NCBI RefSeq assembly: GCF_947497005.1
Contig: NZ_CANMFF010000002.1
Location: 372,001-436,000, forward strand
Source: an uncultured Ruegeria sp.
GTDB taxonomy: Bacteria > Pseudomonadota > Alphaproteobacteria > Rhodobacterales > Rhodobacteraceae
DNA length: 64,000 nt
Reading direction: 5' to 3'
Positions within the stretch are counted from its first letter, which is position 1. Every line of letters begins with the position of its first letter. The position numbers and the translations under genes are program-made. The notes under the pieces are model-generated. The model searched no databases. It worked only from the letters and a program-made list of their open reading frames with translations, and was not told where the DNA came from. Shown here one piece after another: positions 46,510 through 55,769 of the stretch.

Positions 46510-49119
46510 ATGAATTCCGACACTCAATCCAATCGTCCGCTATCCGAAGAAGAACTTCAGGATCTGGTCGCATCTTCCGACGCAGGAGGGCGCAACCCGG
46601 TCGGGAACGTAGGCGTTTTCCTGGCGATCGTCGCAGCGATATGGTCGATTTTTCAGGTTGTTCTGGCATCACCGCTGGCAAATTACGTGCTGCCGGGCAG
46701 TGTAGTGAACAACGCGCGCCAATTTCATCTGGCCTTTGCTCTGTTTCTGGCCTTTGCGGCCTATCCGGCCCTGAAATCCAGCCCGCGTGATTATATCCCG
46801 GTGCAAGATTGGATCATGGGCTTAGTCGGTGCGTTCGTCGCGCTTTATGGTTATTTTTTCTATGAAAAGATCGTCAACGCGGGCGGTTTGGCGGATGATA
46901 CGGACAAGTGGGTCGCGTTGCTCGGTTTGCTGCTGTTGTTCGAAGCCGCGCGTCGTGCGCTTGGCCCGGCCATGGCGATCATCGCAACAATCTTTCTGGT
47001 TTATGTCTTCTTTGGGTCCTCTGAATGGGTGCCTGAGGTCATCCGCTGGAAAGGCGCAAGCCTGAAAAAAGCCATGAGCCACATGTGGATCACATCTGAG
47101 GGCGTGTTCGGTATCGCGTTGGGTGTTTCCACGAAATTCGTGTTCCTGTTCGTGCTTTTTGGCGCGTTGCTGGATAAGGCCGGGGCCGGGAACTACTTTA
47201 TCAAGATGGCTTTTGGCGCTCTGGGTCACCTGCGCGGTGGTCCGGCCAAGGCGGCCGTTGTGGGTTCTGCTGCAACTGGCCTGATCTCGGGTTCGTCGAT
47301 CGCCAACGTTGTCACCACCGGAACATTCACCATTCCGCTGATGAAACGGGTAGGTTTCAGCAGTGAACAAGCGGGTTCGGTCGAAGTGGCCTCTTCGGTC
47401 AACGGGCAGATCATGCCACCCGTTATGGGCGCTGCTGCGTTCCTGATGGTCGAATACGTGGGCATTTCTTACGTCGAGGTGATTACGCACGCCTTCCTTC
47501 CTGCTGCGATTTCCTACATCGCGCTGGTCTATATTGTGCACCTTGAGGCGGTGAAGCGGAATATGCCCACGCTGGGCGACCGCGATGTGCATCTGGCCAG
47601 GACTGTTGTGGGTATGCTGGGCTTTTTCCTGGTGTTTGCAGGGCTTTGCTATGGCTCGCAATTCCCCGTGGATGCGGTGACAAGCTTGGTGCCGTCTGCG
47701 GCGGGTCTGGTGTTGAGCCTGATTATCTGCGCGGTTTATGTCGCACTGCTGTATCTGGCCGCTCAGGTGCCTGATCTGGAACCGGATGATCCCAACGCAA
47801 AAGAAGTCACGCTGCCGGTCATCGCGGATATCTACAAAGCGGGTCTGCATTACCTGCTGCCGATCATCGTTCTGGTCTATTTCCTGATGATCGAGCAGAA
47901 ATCTCCGGGTCTGTCGGCCTTTTGGGCCACGTCGTTGCTGTTTGTGATCCTGCTGACGCAGAAGCCTCTGAAGGCGATGTTCCGGGGGCAGAGCAACCTT
48001 TACAACAGCTTTATCGATGGCGTCGCGGATTTGTTGCAAGGCATGATTGACGGTGCTCGGAACATGATCGGTATCGCGCTTGCCACGGCGACGGCGGGCG
48101 TGATTGTGGGCACGGTGACCTTGACGGGTGTCGGGCAGGTTATGGCCGATCTGGTCGAGTTTCTGTCAGGCGGTAATCTGATCCTGATGCTGGTCATGGT
48201 TGGGATTCTCAGCCTGATCCTAGGCATGGGCCTGCCAACCACGGCGAACTATATCGTTGTCAGCTCGCTGATGGCCGGAGTGGTTGTTGAACTGGGTGCG
48301 CAAAGCGGGCTGATCGTTCCGCTGATCGCGGTCCACTTGTTCGTGTTCTATTTCGGGATCATGGCGGATGTGACGCCGCCTGTTGGCCTGGCCAGTTTCG
48401 CCGCTGCAGCCGTCTCTGGCGGGGATGCGATCAAAACCGGGTTTACGGCATTTTTCTACAGCCTGCGGACCGTGGCGCTGCCTTTCGTGTTCATTTTCAA
48501 CACCGATCTTCTGCTGATCGATGTGACGTGGGTCGAGGGGATCTTAGTCGCCATTTTCGCGACGATAGCGATCCTTGTCTTCACGGCGGGTACCATGGGG
48601 TATTTCCTGACCCGCAGCCGCATCTATGAGAGCATTGCTCTGATATTCGTTGCGTTTGCGTTGTTCAGGCCGGACTTTTTCATGGACCGCATTTCGCCTC
48701 CATTCCAAACAGTCGATCCGGCCGCGTTTGAAGAGACGATAGGTCAGACCCCGTCAGGTACAGAGGTGCGACTGGTGGTTGCCGGCCCCGATTTCGATAC
48801 GCTTGAGATGGTAGACACCACAGTGGTGGTCACCGTGGGCGAGGAAGACGGCGGTGCCGCGCGGGTCGAGGCGATGGGCCTTTTATTGATCCCCGAAGAC
48901 GGTTTGATCAAGCTTGAAGAGCCGCTGTTTGGCGCGCCTGTGGCTGACGATCTGGGCATCTTCGACTATTACGGGGACGAGGCCGTGCGCCTGACCTCAG
49001 TCAGCCTGCCGTCCAGCCAGCCGCCCAAGCAGTTGGTTTATATCCCGGCGATGATCCTTCTTGGTCTTATCGCCTTCCTGCAACGCGGCCGTGCCGCCAG
49101 ACAAGGGGTGCCTGCATGA
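46510..49119 (+). CDS. Fused TRAP transporter permease (DctQ-DctM) with C-terminal DUF3394
   Basis: An 869-residue membrane protein with around 17 hydrophobic segments. The first four (residues about 35-150) form the DctQ-like small subunit; the next dozen (about 160-690) are the DctM-like permease, with KAGAGNYFIKMAFG, SVNGQIMPPVMGAAAFLMVE and LGMGLPTTANYIVVSSLMA. The last 180 residues contain a DUF3394 domain and one closing membrane helix. It carries the solute inward with sodium or proton flow. The ATG at 46510 is preceded by GGGGAGACATTTG; TTG just before is in frame. It overlaps the stress protein gene by four bases. Confidence 0.93.
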   Translation: MNSDTQSNRPLSEEELQDLVASSDAGGRNPVGNVGVFLAIVAAIWSIFQVVLASPLANYVLPGSVVNNARQFHLAFALFLAFAAYPALKSSPRDYIPVQDWIMGLVGAFVALYGYFFYEKIVNAGGLADDTDKWVALLGLLLLFEAARRALGPAMAIIATIFLVYVFFGSSEWVPEVIRWKGASLKKAMSHMWITSEGVFGIALGVSTKFVFLFVLFGALLDKAGAGNYFIKMAFGALGHLRGGPAKAAVVGSAATGLISGSSIANVVTTGTFTIPLMKRVGFSSEQAGSVEVASSVNGQIMPPVMGAAAFLMVEYVGISYVEVITHAFLPAAISYIALVYIVHLEAVKRNMPTLGDRDVHLARTVVGMLGFFLVFAGLCYGSQFPVDAVTSLVPSAAGLVLSLIICAVYVALLYLAAQVPDLEPDDPNAKEVTLPVIADIYKAGLHYLLPIIVLVYFLMIEQKSPGLSAFWATSLLFVILLTQKPLKAMFRGQSNLYNSFIDGVADLLQGMIDGARNMIGIALATATAGVIVGTVTLTGVGQVMADLVEFLSGGNLILMLVMVGILSLILGMGLPTTANYIVVSSLMAGVVVELGAQSGLIVPLIAVHLFVFYFGIMADVTPPVGLASFAAAAVSGGDAIKTGFTAFFYSLRTVALPFVFIFNTDLLLIDVTWVEGILVAIFATIAILVFTAGTMGYFLTRSRIYESIALIFVAFALFRPDFFMDRISPPFQTVDPAAFEETIGQTPSGTEVRLVVAGPDFDTLEMVDTTVVVTVGEEDGGAARVEAMGLLLIPEDGLIKLEEPLFGAPVADDLGIFDYYGDEAVRLTSVSLPSSQPPKQLVYIPAMILLGLIAFLQRGRAARQGVPA

Positions 49120-49547
49120 CACGTTCAGTTCTGTGTGCCATTGATATCAGCAATGGTGAGATTGACGTACCAGTCCTGCAAAAAGCCGCTGCTTTGGCGG
49201 ACTTGGAGGGCGCGCAATTTGACGTTGTGACTGTGCTGCCCGATTTTGGGGAAAGCTGGGTGTCCGGCTTTTTTGAATCGGATTTCCACGAAAAGGCGTT
49301 GGAAGAAGCGCAGGCCAAGCTGACGGCGCTGTGCGTCTCGGCCCTGGGTGCTGAGCGAAATGAAACCATCCGCCATGTCGTTGCGACGGGAACAGCCTAT
49401 CAGGAGATACTGAAAACGGCGGAAGGTGCCGGTAGCGATCTGATTGTGATCGGAGCCCACAAGCCGGACCTAAAGGATTACCTGCTTGGCCCGAATGCCG
49501 CGCGCGTGGTGCGGCATTCCAACGTTTCGGTTTACGTGGTGCGCTGA
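49116..49547 (+). CDS. Universal stress protein family protein
   Basis: A 143-residue UspA-type protein. The ATP-binding motif G-2x-G-9x-G is present in VIGAHKPDLKDYLLGPNAARVVRHSNVSVYVV. It overlaps the TRAP permease stop by four bases (ATGA), so it is translationally coupled. Such proteins joined to TRAP operons (TeaD in Halomonas) bind ATP and modulate transport, which is a likely role here. Confidence 0.9.
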   Translation: MTRSVLCAIDISNGEIDVPVLQKAAALADLEGAQFDVVTVLPDFGESWVSGFFESDFHEKALEEAQAKLTALCVSALGAERNETIRHVVATGTAYQEILKTAEGAGSDLIVIGAHKPDLKDYLLGPNAARVVRHSNVSVYVVR

Positions 49548-49639
49548 CCAAAAAAGCAGCCCACGCATGCAATAATCTTGGAGCCCGGTTGGCGGTCTGT
49601 TGCAGTCCGGGCACCAACTTAAACTGGACGACAAGGGCG

Positions 49640-50680
49640 TCAGTAGCCTGTCATTTCCAGATAACCAACTCCGTCGTGGCTGCCGGTTACTGTGACCGGG
49701 CCTTCCCAGTATTCGAAACGGGTCCCCATCCACGCATCGGGCGTTTGGGCCGATACTTCGACATCTATGTCTCGGTCTGCAAGCAAGACGCGCCACTGCG
49801 TCGGAACTTCGCGCCCGGCTACTTCATCACTACTGAGCGGTGTCAGCCTGATTGAGCCATTTGGGATGGCCTCAGTGCTGCCGTCTGAATTGATCCAGGT
49901 GGCAGACGTGAAATCGCCACGACCCCCACGCAAGCGGAAGGCCATCAGCTTGTCACCATCATCAAAGCTGAGCGAGAACCAATCCCATCCACTTTGGTCT
50001 GCTGCAAGCGGTTGCGAGGACCATTCCCGGTCCAGCCAACCCTGGCCAGTTACTTGCACATCGCCGTCTCGCAGCTGCAACACGCCTTGGACTGAATAAA
50101 ACGGCTGAGAGTAATAGAAACTGGCCTGCCCATCGGCAGATTTGACAGAATAACCAGCGTCGCCGTGAAACACCAAAGGCCCCTGCGCCGCCAGTGAAAG
50201 CTCATAGCCGAAATCGTTGCCATTCGCTGTCAGGGTCAGGGTGTCCATATCCGCCCCAGCCATACGCCATTCGTCAATCCAGGCCTCAAAGGGCTGGGCT
50301 GTCACACCCGCCTGTCCGATGCCTCCGCGCGATAACCGTTCTGCAAAGAAATGACCTGTCGGCGTGGTCGCAGCAGCGTGACCCATCCAGATTTGCGGAC
50401 TTTGCCAGCCTTCCGCTTCAAACGGTTTCAGCGCTGATCGGAACAACGTCCACTGAATGCCATAGTCGCGCCCTTTATCATCTGTGAGGTTCGCTGTGAG
50501 GTACCACCACTCAATCCGGAATCCGGGATGCGGCCCGTGGTCCTTTGGAAAGTCGAACGCATACCCTGCCTGCGGAATGTCGAACCCTTCGGCCGAGCCA
50601 CCCAGACCCGCGAATCCCTGTGCCCATCCCTGTATTGGGCACAGCATCAAAAGCGATACCAACAAAGTTCTAACGTTCAT
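49640..50680 (-). CDS. AttH/CrtC-like lipocalin-domain protein, exported
   Basis: A 346-residue exported protein. The signal peptide is MNVRTLLVSLLMLCPIQGWAQ. The mature part is a double lipocalin-like beta fold of the DUF2006/AttH and hydroxyneurosporene synthase group (HPGFRIEWWYLTANL, DREWSSQPLAADQSGWDWFSLS). Family members include AttH, a partner of an ABC transporter, and CrtC carotenoid hydratase. A carotenoid role is not supported by the neighbours. It overlaps the permease gene upstream by eleven bases, which suggests a functional link. Confidence 0.8.
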   Translation of the reverse strand: MNVRTLLVSLLMLCPIQGWAQGFAGLGGSAEGFDIPQAGYAFDFPKDHGPHPGFRIEWWYLTANLTDDKGRDYGIQWTLFRSALKPFEAEGWQSPQIWMGHAAATTPTGHFFAERLSRGGIGQAGVTAQPFEAWIDEWRMAGADMDTLTLTANGNDFGYELSLAAQGPLVFHGDAGYSVKSADGQASFYYSQPFYSVQGVLQLRDGDVQVTGQGWLDREWSSQPLAADQSGWDWFSLSFDDGDKLMAFRLRGGRGDFTSATWINSDGSTEAIPNGSIRLTPLSSDEVAGREVPTQWRVLLADRDIDVEVSAQTPDAWMGTRFEYWEGPVTVTGSHDGVGYLEMTGY

Positions 50681-53084
50681 TGGCAAACACTCTCAACAAG
50701 TCGGCAGGTGGAAGACGAAGCATGCGCAAAGCGGGCAATGCGGCGGCGATCAGAGCGGCCAGAAGGGTCAGCAGGGCCAGCCAAAGCCAGTCCCATGGGA
50801 ACAGGAACATCGGCAGCCGCCAACCAAAGGCCTGCACGTTGATCACTGCGAGCAGTACCCAGGCCAAAACAAGCCCGAGTGGCAGCGCCAGACAGGCGGT
50901 TAATACGGCAAGTAAAACGCTGCGCAACAGCTCAAGCCGCGCCAGTTGCGCCCGGTTCAAACCCAGTGCCCAGACCGGGGCAATTTGCGGCAAACGCTGT
51001 GTCCATAAGGTCAGCAGGCTGGTGAGAATGGCAAAACCTGCGACCCCCAAGGTCAGGACATTCAATGCGGAGGTCACAACAAAAGTCTTTTCGAAAACCG
51101 CCAGAGATTGCGCTTTCATCGCTGCTTGTTGCACGACTGCGCGTGGCGGCAGGTCAAACCGATCCCGTAAGGCCTGTGCCATCCCGGACGCGTTCTCAGG
51201 GGCCAAACGGATGCCAAACCGCCGCGCCTCGGTCCCCGGCGCGATGAGGTCCAGTTGCTCCATTGACACGATGGCCTGCCCGGTTGGGTTTCCATAGTCG
51301 GAATAGACCCCTGCGATGGGCAAAATGTGGACGGGGGTCAGCGTTAAGTCGTCACCGGGCCAAAGGTTTGCGCGTCGTGCCAGTTGTTCGTTGATCAGGA
51401 CGGCTTCTCCGGCCACGACGTTGTCCCAGACATTCGGAGTCGAGGATATCAATGGCCAGTGCTGCCGATAGACCGGGTCGTCCACGACGCCGTACAGAAA
51501 CAACGGTCCCGTCTTGTGCGACAATTCAACGTTGCGGATCGGCAGAATGGCGACGACCTGCGGGTGCAGCCAGTTGGTGATCTCGCGCCCTTGGTCTTCG
51601 TCTTGTGCAGTCAGATACAGCTCTGAGGTCAGACGCTGATCCAGCCAACCAACAAAGGTCAGCCGAAAGCTGGAGACCATCGTGCTGACGCCGACATTGG
51701 CAGCCAGCGCCAGCAACAGTGCCATCAATGCAAGCGACAGCCCGGGCAACTGGGCCCGCATATCCGCCCAGACCCATTGAGCAACAGGTCCAGTCGCCGT
51801 GCGGGAAAGGGCAGTGAGCGCACCAGACAGAAGTGTTGGCAGCACTAGCGCAGCTCCGGTCAGCAAACCTGCCAGCAGAAGGAACCCGGCGATCAGGCCT
51901 CCGACACTGAGATAAGCCAGCGCACCACCAAGGATCATGCTTATCCCAACAACAGCCGCCAGCCCCCGGGCTTTGATGTTGCCTTGCCATGTCTGAACAC
52001 CGGGACCTGCCAACAATGGCATACGTGCCAATCGCCACAGCGCGTGACCACTGGCGGCCAAAGTACCAAGAACAGCCATGGCAACACCTGCCAGAATCCA
52101 CTGCAGCTGTAACGTCAGTTGTCCGGTCACCGGTGCACCGTATAAGCCACGCAATGTGGCAGCGACGTCGGGCAGTAAGGCACCAGCCAGGAAGAAACCC
52201 AGAATGAGCCCCATGATACCTCCGATCAGGGCCAGCAGGGTCAACTCAGTCAGGATTAACCAGACAAGTCGCTGCATGGGCACGCCAAGCGCGCGCAACG
52301 TTCGGATCATGCCCCTGCGTTGGGCAAATGCCAGCCCTACCGTGCCGTTCACGATGAACAGGCCGACGGCAAATGACAGAAGCCCAAAGGCGGACAGGTT
52401 AAGATGGAAGCTGTCAGTGAGTTGCGCCGTATCGATCTGTGAAGACGTGCTGACGCGTACCAGTTCGGGCGCGATTTGGGGCAGGGGCGGTAGGTTTCGC
52501 GGTTGATTTGGCAGCACAATAAGCCTGGAAACCATACCTTGTTGGTTCAGAAGGTCTTCGGCAACACCGATATCCGTCAGGATGAGATCGGGTGGAAGAG
52601 CTGATGTGACCAGGACAGGCGGCAGATTATCTTGATTGCGCAGCAGCGGCGCCAACTCTGCGGAAGCCAGCAGACGCCCCGGTGCGGTCAGCACATCGGC
52701 AGGATCGGGAGGGGTTGCACTTTGCTCGGTCTCGGTCATGGCGGGCAGGGTCGGGTAGGCCACCATATCGACACCCATAACTCGCAGCGTTCGACCTGAA
52801 ATCCGGTAAGGGCCTTCCAGCACCGCCGCAACCTGCCAGCCTGCCCGGCGCAATTCGATATAACGGCCAAGCGGTATGGGGCCAGAGGGATCGCGCAGTT
52901 CGTCAAATTGACCAAGCGCAAGTTGAGCATTGGCGCGCGCGTAGCTGGCACGCGCTTCGGCGTTGATGGCCTGAACAGCGGACCAGAGGCCGGTGGCCAG
53001 TGCGATGCCAATCAGCAGCGTTGCAAGTTGCAGCCAATGCGCGCGCCAATGCGACAGCAGAGCCTGAACGATAGCCAACGTCAT
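50670..53084 (-). CDS. FtsX-like ABC transporter permease
   Basis: An 804-residue permease with an N-terminal membrane helix, a large periplasmic MacB-like region, and two clusters of three helices each (residues about 240-360 and 630-790), plus an additional helix-rich region near residues 385-470. This duplicated layout matches the AttG/YbbP permeases of DevC/LolE type. It should export or extract a lipid-like or peptide substrate. It starts one codon inside the end of the ATPase gene (overlap of four bases) and overlaps the lipocalin gene at its end. The three form one operon. Confidence 0.88.
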   Translation of the reverse strand: MTLAIVQALLSHWRAHWLQLATLLIGIALATGLWSAVQAINAEARASYARANAQLALGQFDELRDPSGPIPLGRYIELRRAGWQVAAVLEGPYRISGRTLRVMGVDMVAYPTLPAMTETEQSATPPDPADVLTAPGRLLASAELAPLLRNQDNLPPVLVTSALPPDLILTDIGVAEDLLNQQGMVSRLIVLPNQPRNLPPLPQIAPELVRVSTSSQIDTAQLTDSFHLNLSAFGLLSFAVGLFIVNGTVGLAFAQRRGMIRTLRALGVPMQRLVWLILTELTLLALIGGIMGLILGFFLAGALLPDVAATLRGLYGAPVTGQLTLQLQWILAGVAMAVLGTLAASGHALWRLARMPLLAGPGVQTWQGNIKARGLAAVVGISMILGGALAYLSVGGLIAGFLLLAGLLTGAALVLPTLLSGALTALSRTATGPVAQWVWADMRAQLPGLSLALMALLLALAANVGVSTMVSSFRLTFVGWLDQRLTSELYLTAQDEDQGREITNWLHPQVVAILPIRNVELSHKTGPLFLYGVVDDPVYRQHWPLISSTPNVWDNVVAGEAVLINEQLARRANLWPGDDLTLTPVHILPIAGVYSDYGNPTGQAIVSMEQLDLIAPGTEARRFGIRLAPENASGMAQALRDRFDLPPRAVVQQAAMKAQSLAVFEKTFVVTSALNVLTLGVAGFAILTSLLTLWTQRLPQIAPVWALGLNRAQLARLELLRSVLLAVLTACLALPLGLVLAWVLLAVINVQAFGWRLPMFLFPWDWLWLALLTLLAALIAAALPALRMLRLPPADLLRVFANER

Positions 53085-53728
53085 TGAATACGCCCGCCAC
53101 TCAGCTTCACCTGTCGGTCAAGCCGCGCAGCGATCTGTTGTGAATGTGTAACCAAAAGCAGTGCAGCACCGGTTTCTGCGACCAGCGACAACATCAGATC
53201 CAGTACATTGGCGCTGGCGGTTTCGTCCAGATTTCCCGTGGGTTCATCTGCCAGCAGCAGCTTCGGGCGCGCGGCCATGGCCCGGCCGATTGCGACCCTC
53301 TGCTGTTGTCCGCCTGACAGACTTTCGGGATAGCGGTCCAACAATTCGGAAAGGCCCAACCGTTCCGTCAGATGCGCGCTCCACCGGGCATCCTCAGCAC
53401 CGGCAAGCCGGGCGTGAAAAGAAAGGTTTTGTGCAACGGTCAGTGATGGGATCAGGTTGAATTGCTGAAACACGAGCGAGACTTGCCTGCGCCGCAAACT
53501 GGCGCGCCCAGCATCGTCCAAAGGTGACAACGGTGTGCCATTCAATGTGATTTCGCCGCCGTCGAAACTGTCCAATGCAGCGGCAAGGTTCAGCAACGTA
53601 CTTTTGCCACTGCCGCTTTCTCCGGTCAGGGCCAGCGTCTGCCCGTGATCAAGGGTCAGCGACACGTCGCGCAGAACGGGCCGCCCTCCGGGATAGGTTT
53701 TCTGAACACGGTCGATGGTCACCAGCAT
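53081..53728 (-). CDS. ABC transporter ATP-binding protein
   Basis: A 215-residue LolD/MacB-type ATPase. The Walker A GESGSGKST lies at residues 36-44, the signature LSGGQQQRVAIGRAM and Walker B LLLADEPTGNLD follow, and TLVTHSQQIAARLD closes the H-loop region. It powers the FtsX-like permease of the next gene. The ATG at 53728 (AAGGGCAGATC before it) was preferred to an upstream frame starting in the potassium channel spacer. Confidence 0.93.
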   Translation of the reverse strand: MLVTIDRVQKTYPGGRPVLRDVSLTLDHGQTLALTGESGSGKSTLLNLAAALDSFDGGEITLNGTPLSPLDDAGRASLRRRQVSLVFQQFNLIPSLTVAQNLSFHARLAGAEDARWSAHLTERLGLSELLDRYPESLSGGQQQRVAIGRAMAARPKLLLADEPTGNLDETASANVLDLMLSLVAETGAALLLVTHSQQIAARLDRQVKLSGGRIQ

Positions 53729-53892
53729 GATCTGCCCTTTTTTAAGATCAGGATGTGCAATGGATTTCCAAACTGTCCAGTGCAGACCTGCATCCGGTTC
53801 CATTCGCCGCAGGCAAGAACCCGTGGTGTCGGGCTTGTGCCTTGTATCCCGAAAGGTCATTCTGCACCGAAGATCCCTTGCTGTAATTCAGG

Positions 53893-54336
53893 ATGAAAAA
53901 CATGACGTTGCTGCATCAGATCATTTGGGGAAGTACCTTTTTAGGTCTTTGCTTTGTGATCGAGATCCTCTTTCTGACCTGGTGCACGATGGTCATCATC
54001 AAACTGGAAGGAAAATGGTCTCAAAAGGGGGTTTTCGTTGCAACGGCCGGGCCGATCGCCATAGCATTGGTGTTCATCATCGCGATACATACCATTCAGG
54101 TTTGGATCTGGGCCATTGTCTGGGTGTTGCTTGAGGTTCTGCCGGACTGGAACTCGGCCATCTACTTTTCGCTGGTGACGTTCACGACTCTCGGCTACGG
54201 CGACATTGTTCTTGGCGAAGGGCTGCGCATTTTTGGATCTTTTGCCTCGGTCACGGGCCTCTTGGCATTTGGATTGTCGACGGCCTATCTGGTGGCGCTG
54301 ATGACCCGTGTTTTTCAGGAAAATTTCTTTTCCTAG
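53893..54336 (+). CDS. Ion channel (potassium-type) protein
   Basis: A 147-residue inner-membrane protein with four hydrophobic stretches, two of which flank the pore loop FTTLGYGDIVLG, the TVGYG-type potassium selectivity filter. It lacks a cytoplasmic RCK/KTN domain, so it is a small two- or four-helix channel of the Ion_trans_2 family. Channel function is inferred from the filter. It diverges from the ABC ATPase and overlaps the cardiolipin synthase gene end by four bases. Confidence 0.85.
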   Translation: MKNMTLLHQIIWGSTFLGLCFVIEILFLTWCTMVIIKLEGKWSQKGVFVATAGPIAIALVFIIAIHTIQVWIWAIVWVLLEVLPDWNSAIYFSLVTFTTLGYGDIVLGEGLRIFGSFASVTGLLAFGLSTAYLVALMTRVFQENFFS

Positions 54337-55745
54337 AGGATCGGGGCAAACAGCCGTGCCAACGGCGCACCAAATCGGATATGCGCAGGCTGTTGAGATA
54401 ACGTGCGTGTCAACTCATAGCTCGCCTCGAAATCCGTTCGCAGCATTTGATCTACCGCCAGCGCAGCACGAGAGTCAAAAAACAGTGCCATCGCCTCAAA
54501 GTTCAGCCGGAAGGATCGGTTGTCCAGATTGGTCGTGCCGACGGCGGCCAGAGTGTCATCAACCACAAGTACTTTTTGATGCATGAAACCGTCCGTATAA
54601 CGGAACACGCGCGCGCCGCAGTCACGGATCTCGTCGAAATAGGCAAAAGCGGCCAGCCACGGCAAGCGGTGATCAATCACGTCCGGAACGAGGATACGCA
54701 CATCCACGCCACGCATCGCCGCGTGTTGCAGTGCGGTCATGACATCGATGTCGGGAACAAAATAGGGCGATGCAATCCACAACCGCTCTTTCGCCTCGGC
54801 AATTGCCGAAAAGAACATCATGGCACCGGTTTCCGTTTCATCGCCGGGGCCTGTTGCCACCAATAGGGCATTCATGTCCTGCTCGGATACGCTGCCCGCC
54901 CAATCAAGATCATCAATCAGGTCTTCGTCACGAGCCCAGTGCCAGTCTTCCGTGAAGATGAGTTGCAATTGCCTGACGATATGACCCGTCATCCTGATAT
55001 GCGTGTCTCGCCAATGGCCGAAATGCGGGTCTTCGCCCAGATATTCAACACCTACGTTGTGACCACCGATAAAGCCTGTTTCGCCGTCGATAATGACGGT
55101 CTTGCGGTGGTTCCGATAATTCAGTTGAAACCTGAAATTGGGGCCGCGTTGCTGGCGCGGGTCGGCCACGTCGATTCCAGCATCGCGCATTGTGTCGAGA
55201 TAGGTGTTTGGCAAGCCATAGCTTCCGACGGCATCGGTCATGAAACGGACATGCACACCACGTTTCGCAGCCTCTATCAGTTTGGTTTGCAGCTTACGTC
55301 CCAACGCATCGTCTCTGATGATGTAGAACTGGATCAGGATATAGTTCTTGGCCTTGTCCAAGGCTTCAAAAATGGCATCGAATGTCGCCTGACCATCGAC
55401 CAGAAGCTGAGCGCCATTGCCACTTGAAATCGGAAGATGGGCCAAAAACTCAAACGGTCGTGGATTGATCGACATCTTGGACGGGTCAGGTCTGGAATAA
55501 TCAGCAAAGGTCTTGATCCCCTCGACGACCCGTTCACTTTGCTGGCGTGCAATACGATAGCCGCGAAACCGATGATGCCCCAGAAACAGGTATAACGGCA
55601 CAGCAAAGAATGGGGCTGACACCAGAAAGACCACCCAGCCAACGGCCCCTTGCGGCGTCCGCGCAGTTTGCGCGGCGCGGACTGAAAACACGATGGCCGT
55701 CGCGTACAACGTGAAAACAAAGATGGAAACAAGCACTGTCCACAT
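54333..55745 (-). CDS. cls: Cardiolipin synthase
   Basis: A 470-residue phospholipase D-family enzyme with two N-terminal membrane helices (residues about 2-55) and two HKD motifs: HRKTVIIDGETGFIGGHN in the first half and HQKVLVVDDTLAAVGTTN in the second, with the flanking GTTNLDNRSFRLNFE. The arrangement matches bacterial Cls, which joins two phosphatidylglycerols. It acts at the inner membrane. It is tail-to-tail with the channel gene and lies 24 bases from the HAD gene on the same strand. Confidence 0.92.
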   Translation of the reverse strand: MWTVLVSIFVFTLYATAIVFSVRAAQTARTPQGAVGWVVFLVSAPFFAVPLYLFLGHHRFRGYRIARQQSERVVEGIKTFADYSRPDPSKMSINPRPFEFLAHLPISSGNGAQLLVDGQATFDAIFEALDKAKNYILIQFYIIRDDALGRKLQTKLIEAAKRGVHVRFMTDAVGSYGLPNTYLDTMRDAGIDVADPRQQRGPNFRFQLNYRNHRKTVIIDGETGFIGGHNVGVEYLGEDPHFGHWRDTHIRMTGHIVRQLQLIFTEDWHWARDEDLIDDLDWAGSVSEQDMNALLVATGPGDETETGAMMFFSAIAEAKERLWIASPYFVPDIDVMTALQHAAMRGVDVRILVPDVIDHRLPWLAAFAYFDEIRDCGARVFRYTDGFMHQKVLVVDDTLAAVGTTNLDNRSFRLNFEAMALFFDSRAALAVDQMLRTDFEASYELTRTLSQQPAHIRFGAPLARLFAPIL

Positions 55746-55769
55746 GGCGTCTTAAGTCTTTCGGGCCGT

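Noticed and set aside
45397-46527. A 376-residue minus-strand frame over the TAXI gene
   Set aside because: No family match; it overlaps the TAXI binding protein with its clear signal peptide and motifs.
46822-48039. A 405-residue minus-strand frame within the TRAP permease
   Set aside because: Composition is dominated by His, Arg and Gln, typical of a shadow frame; the plus-strand gene has a full set of TRAP motifs.
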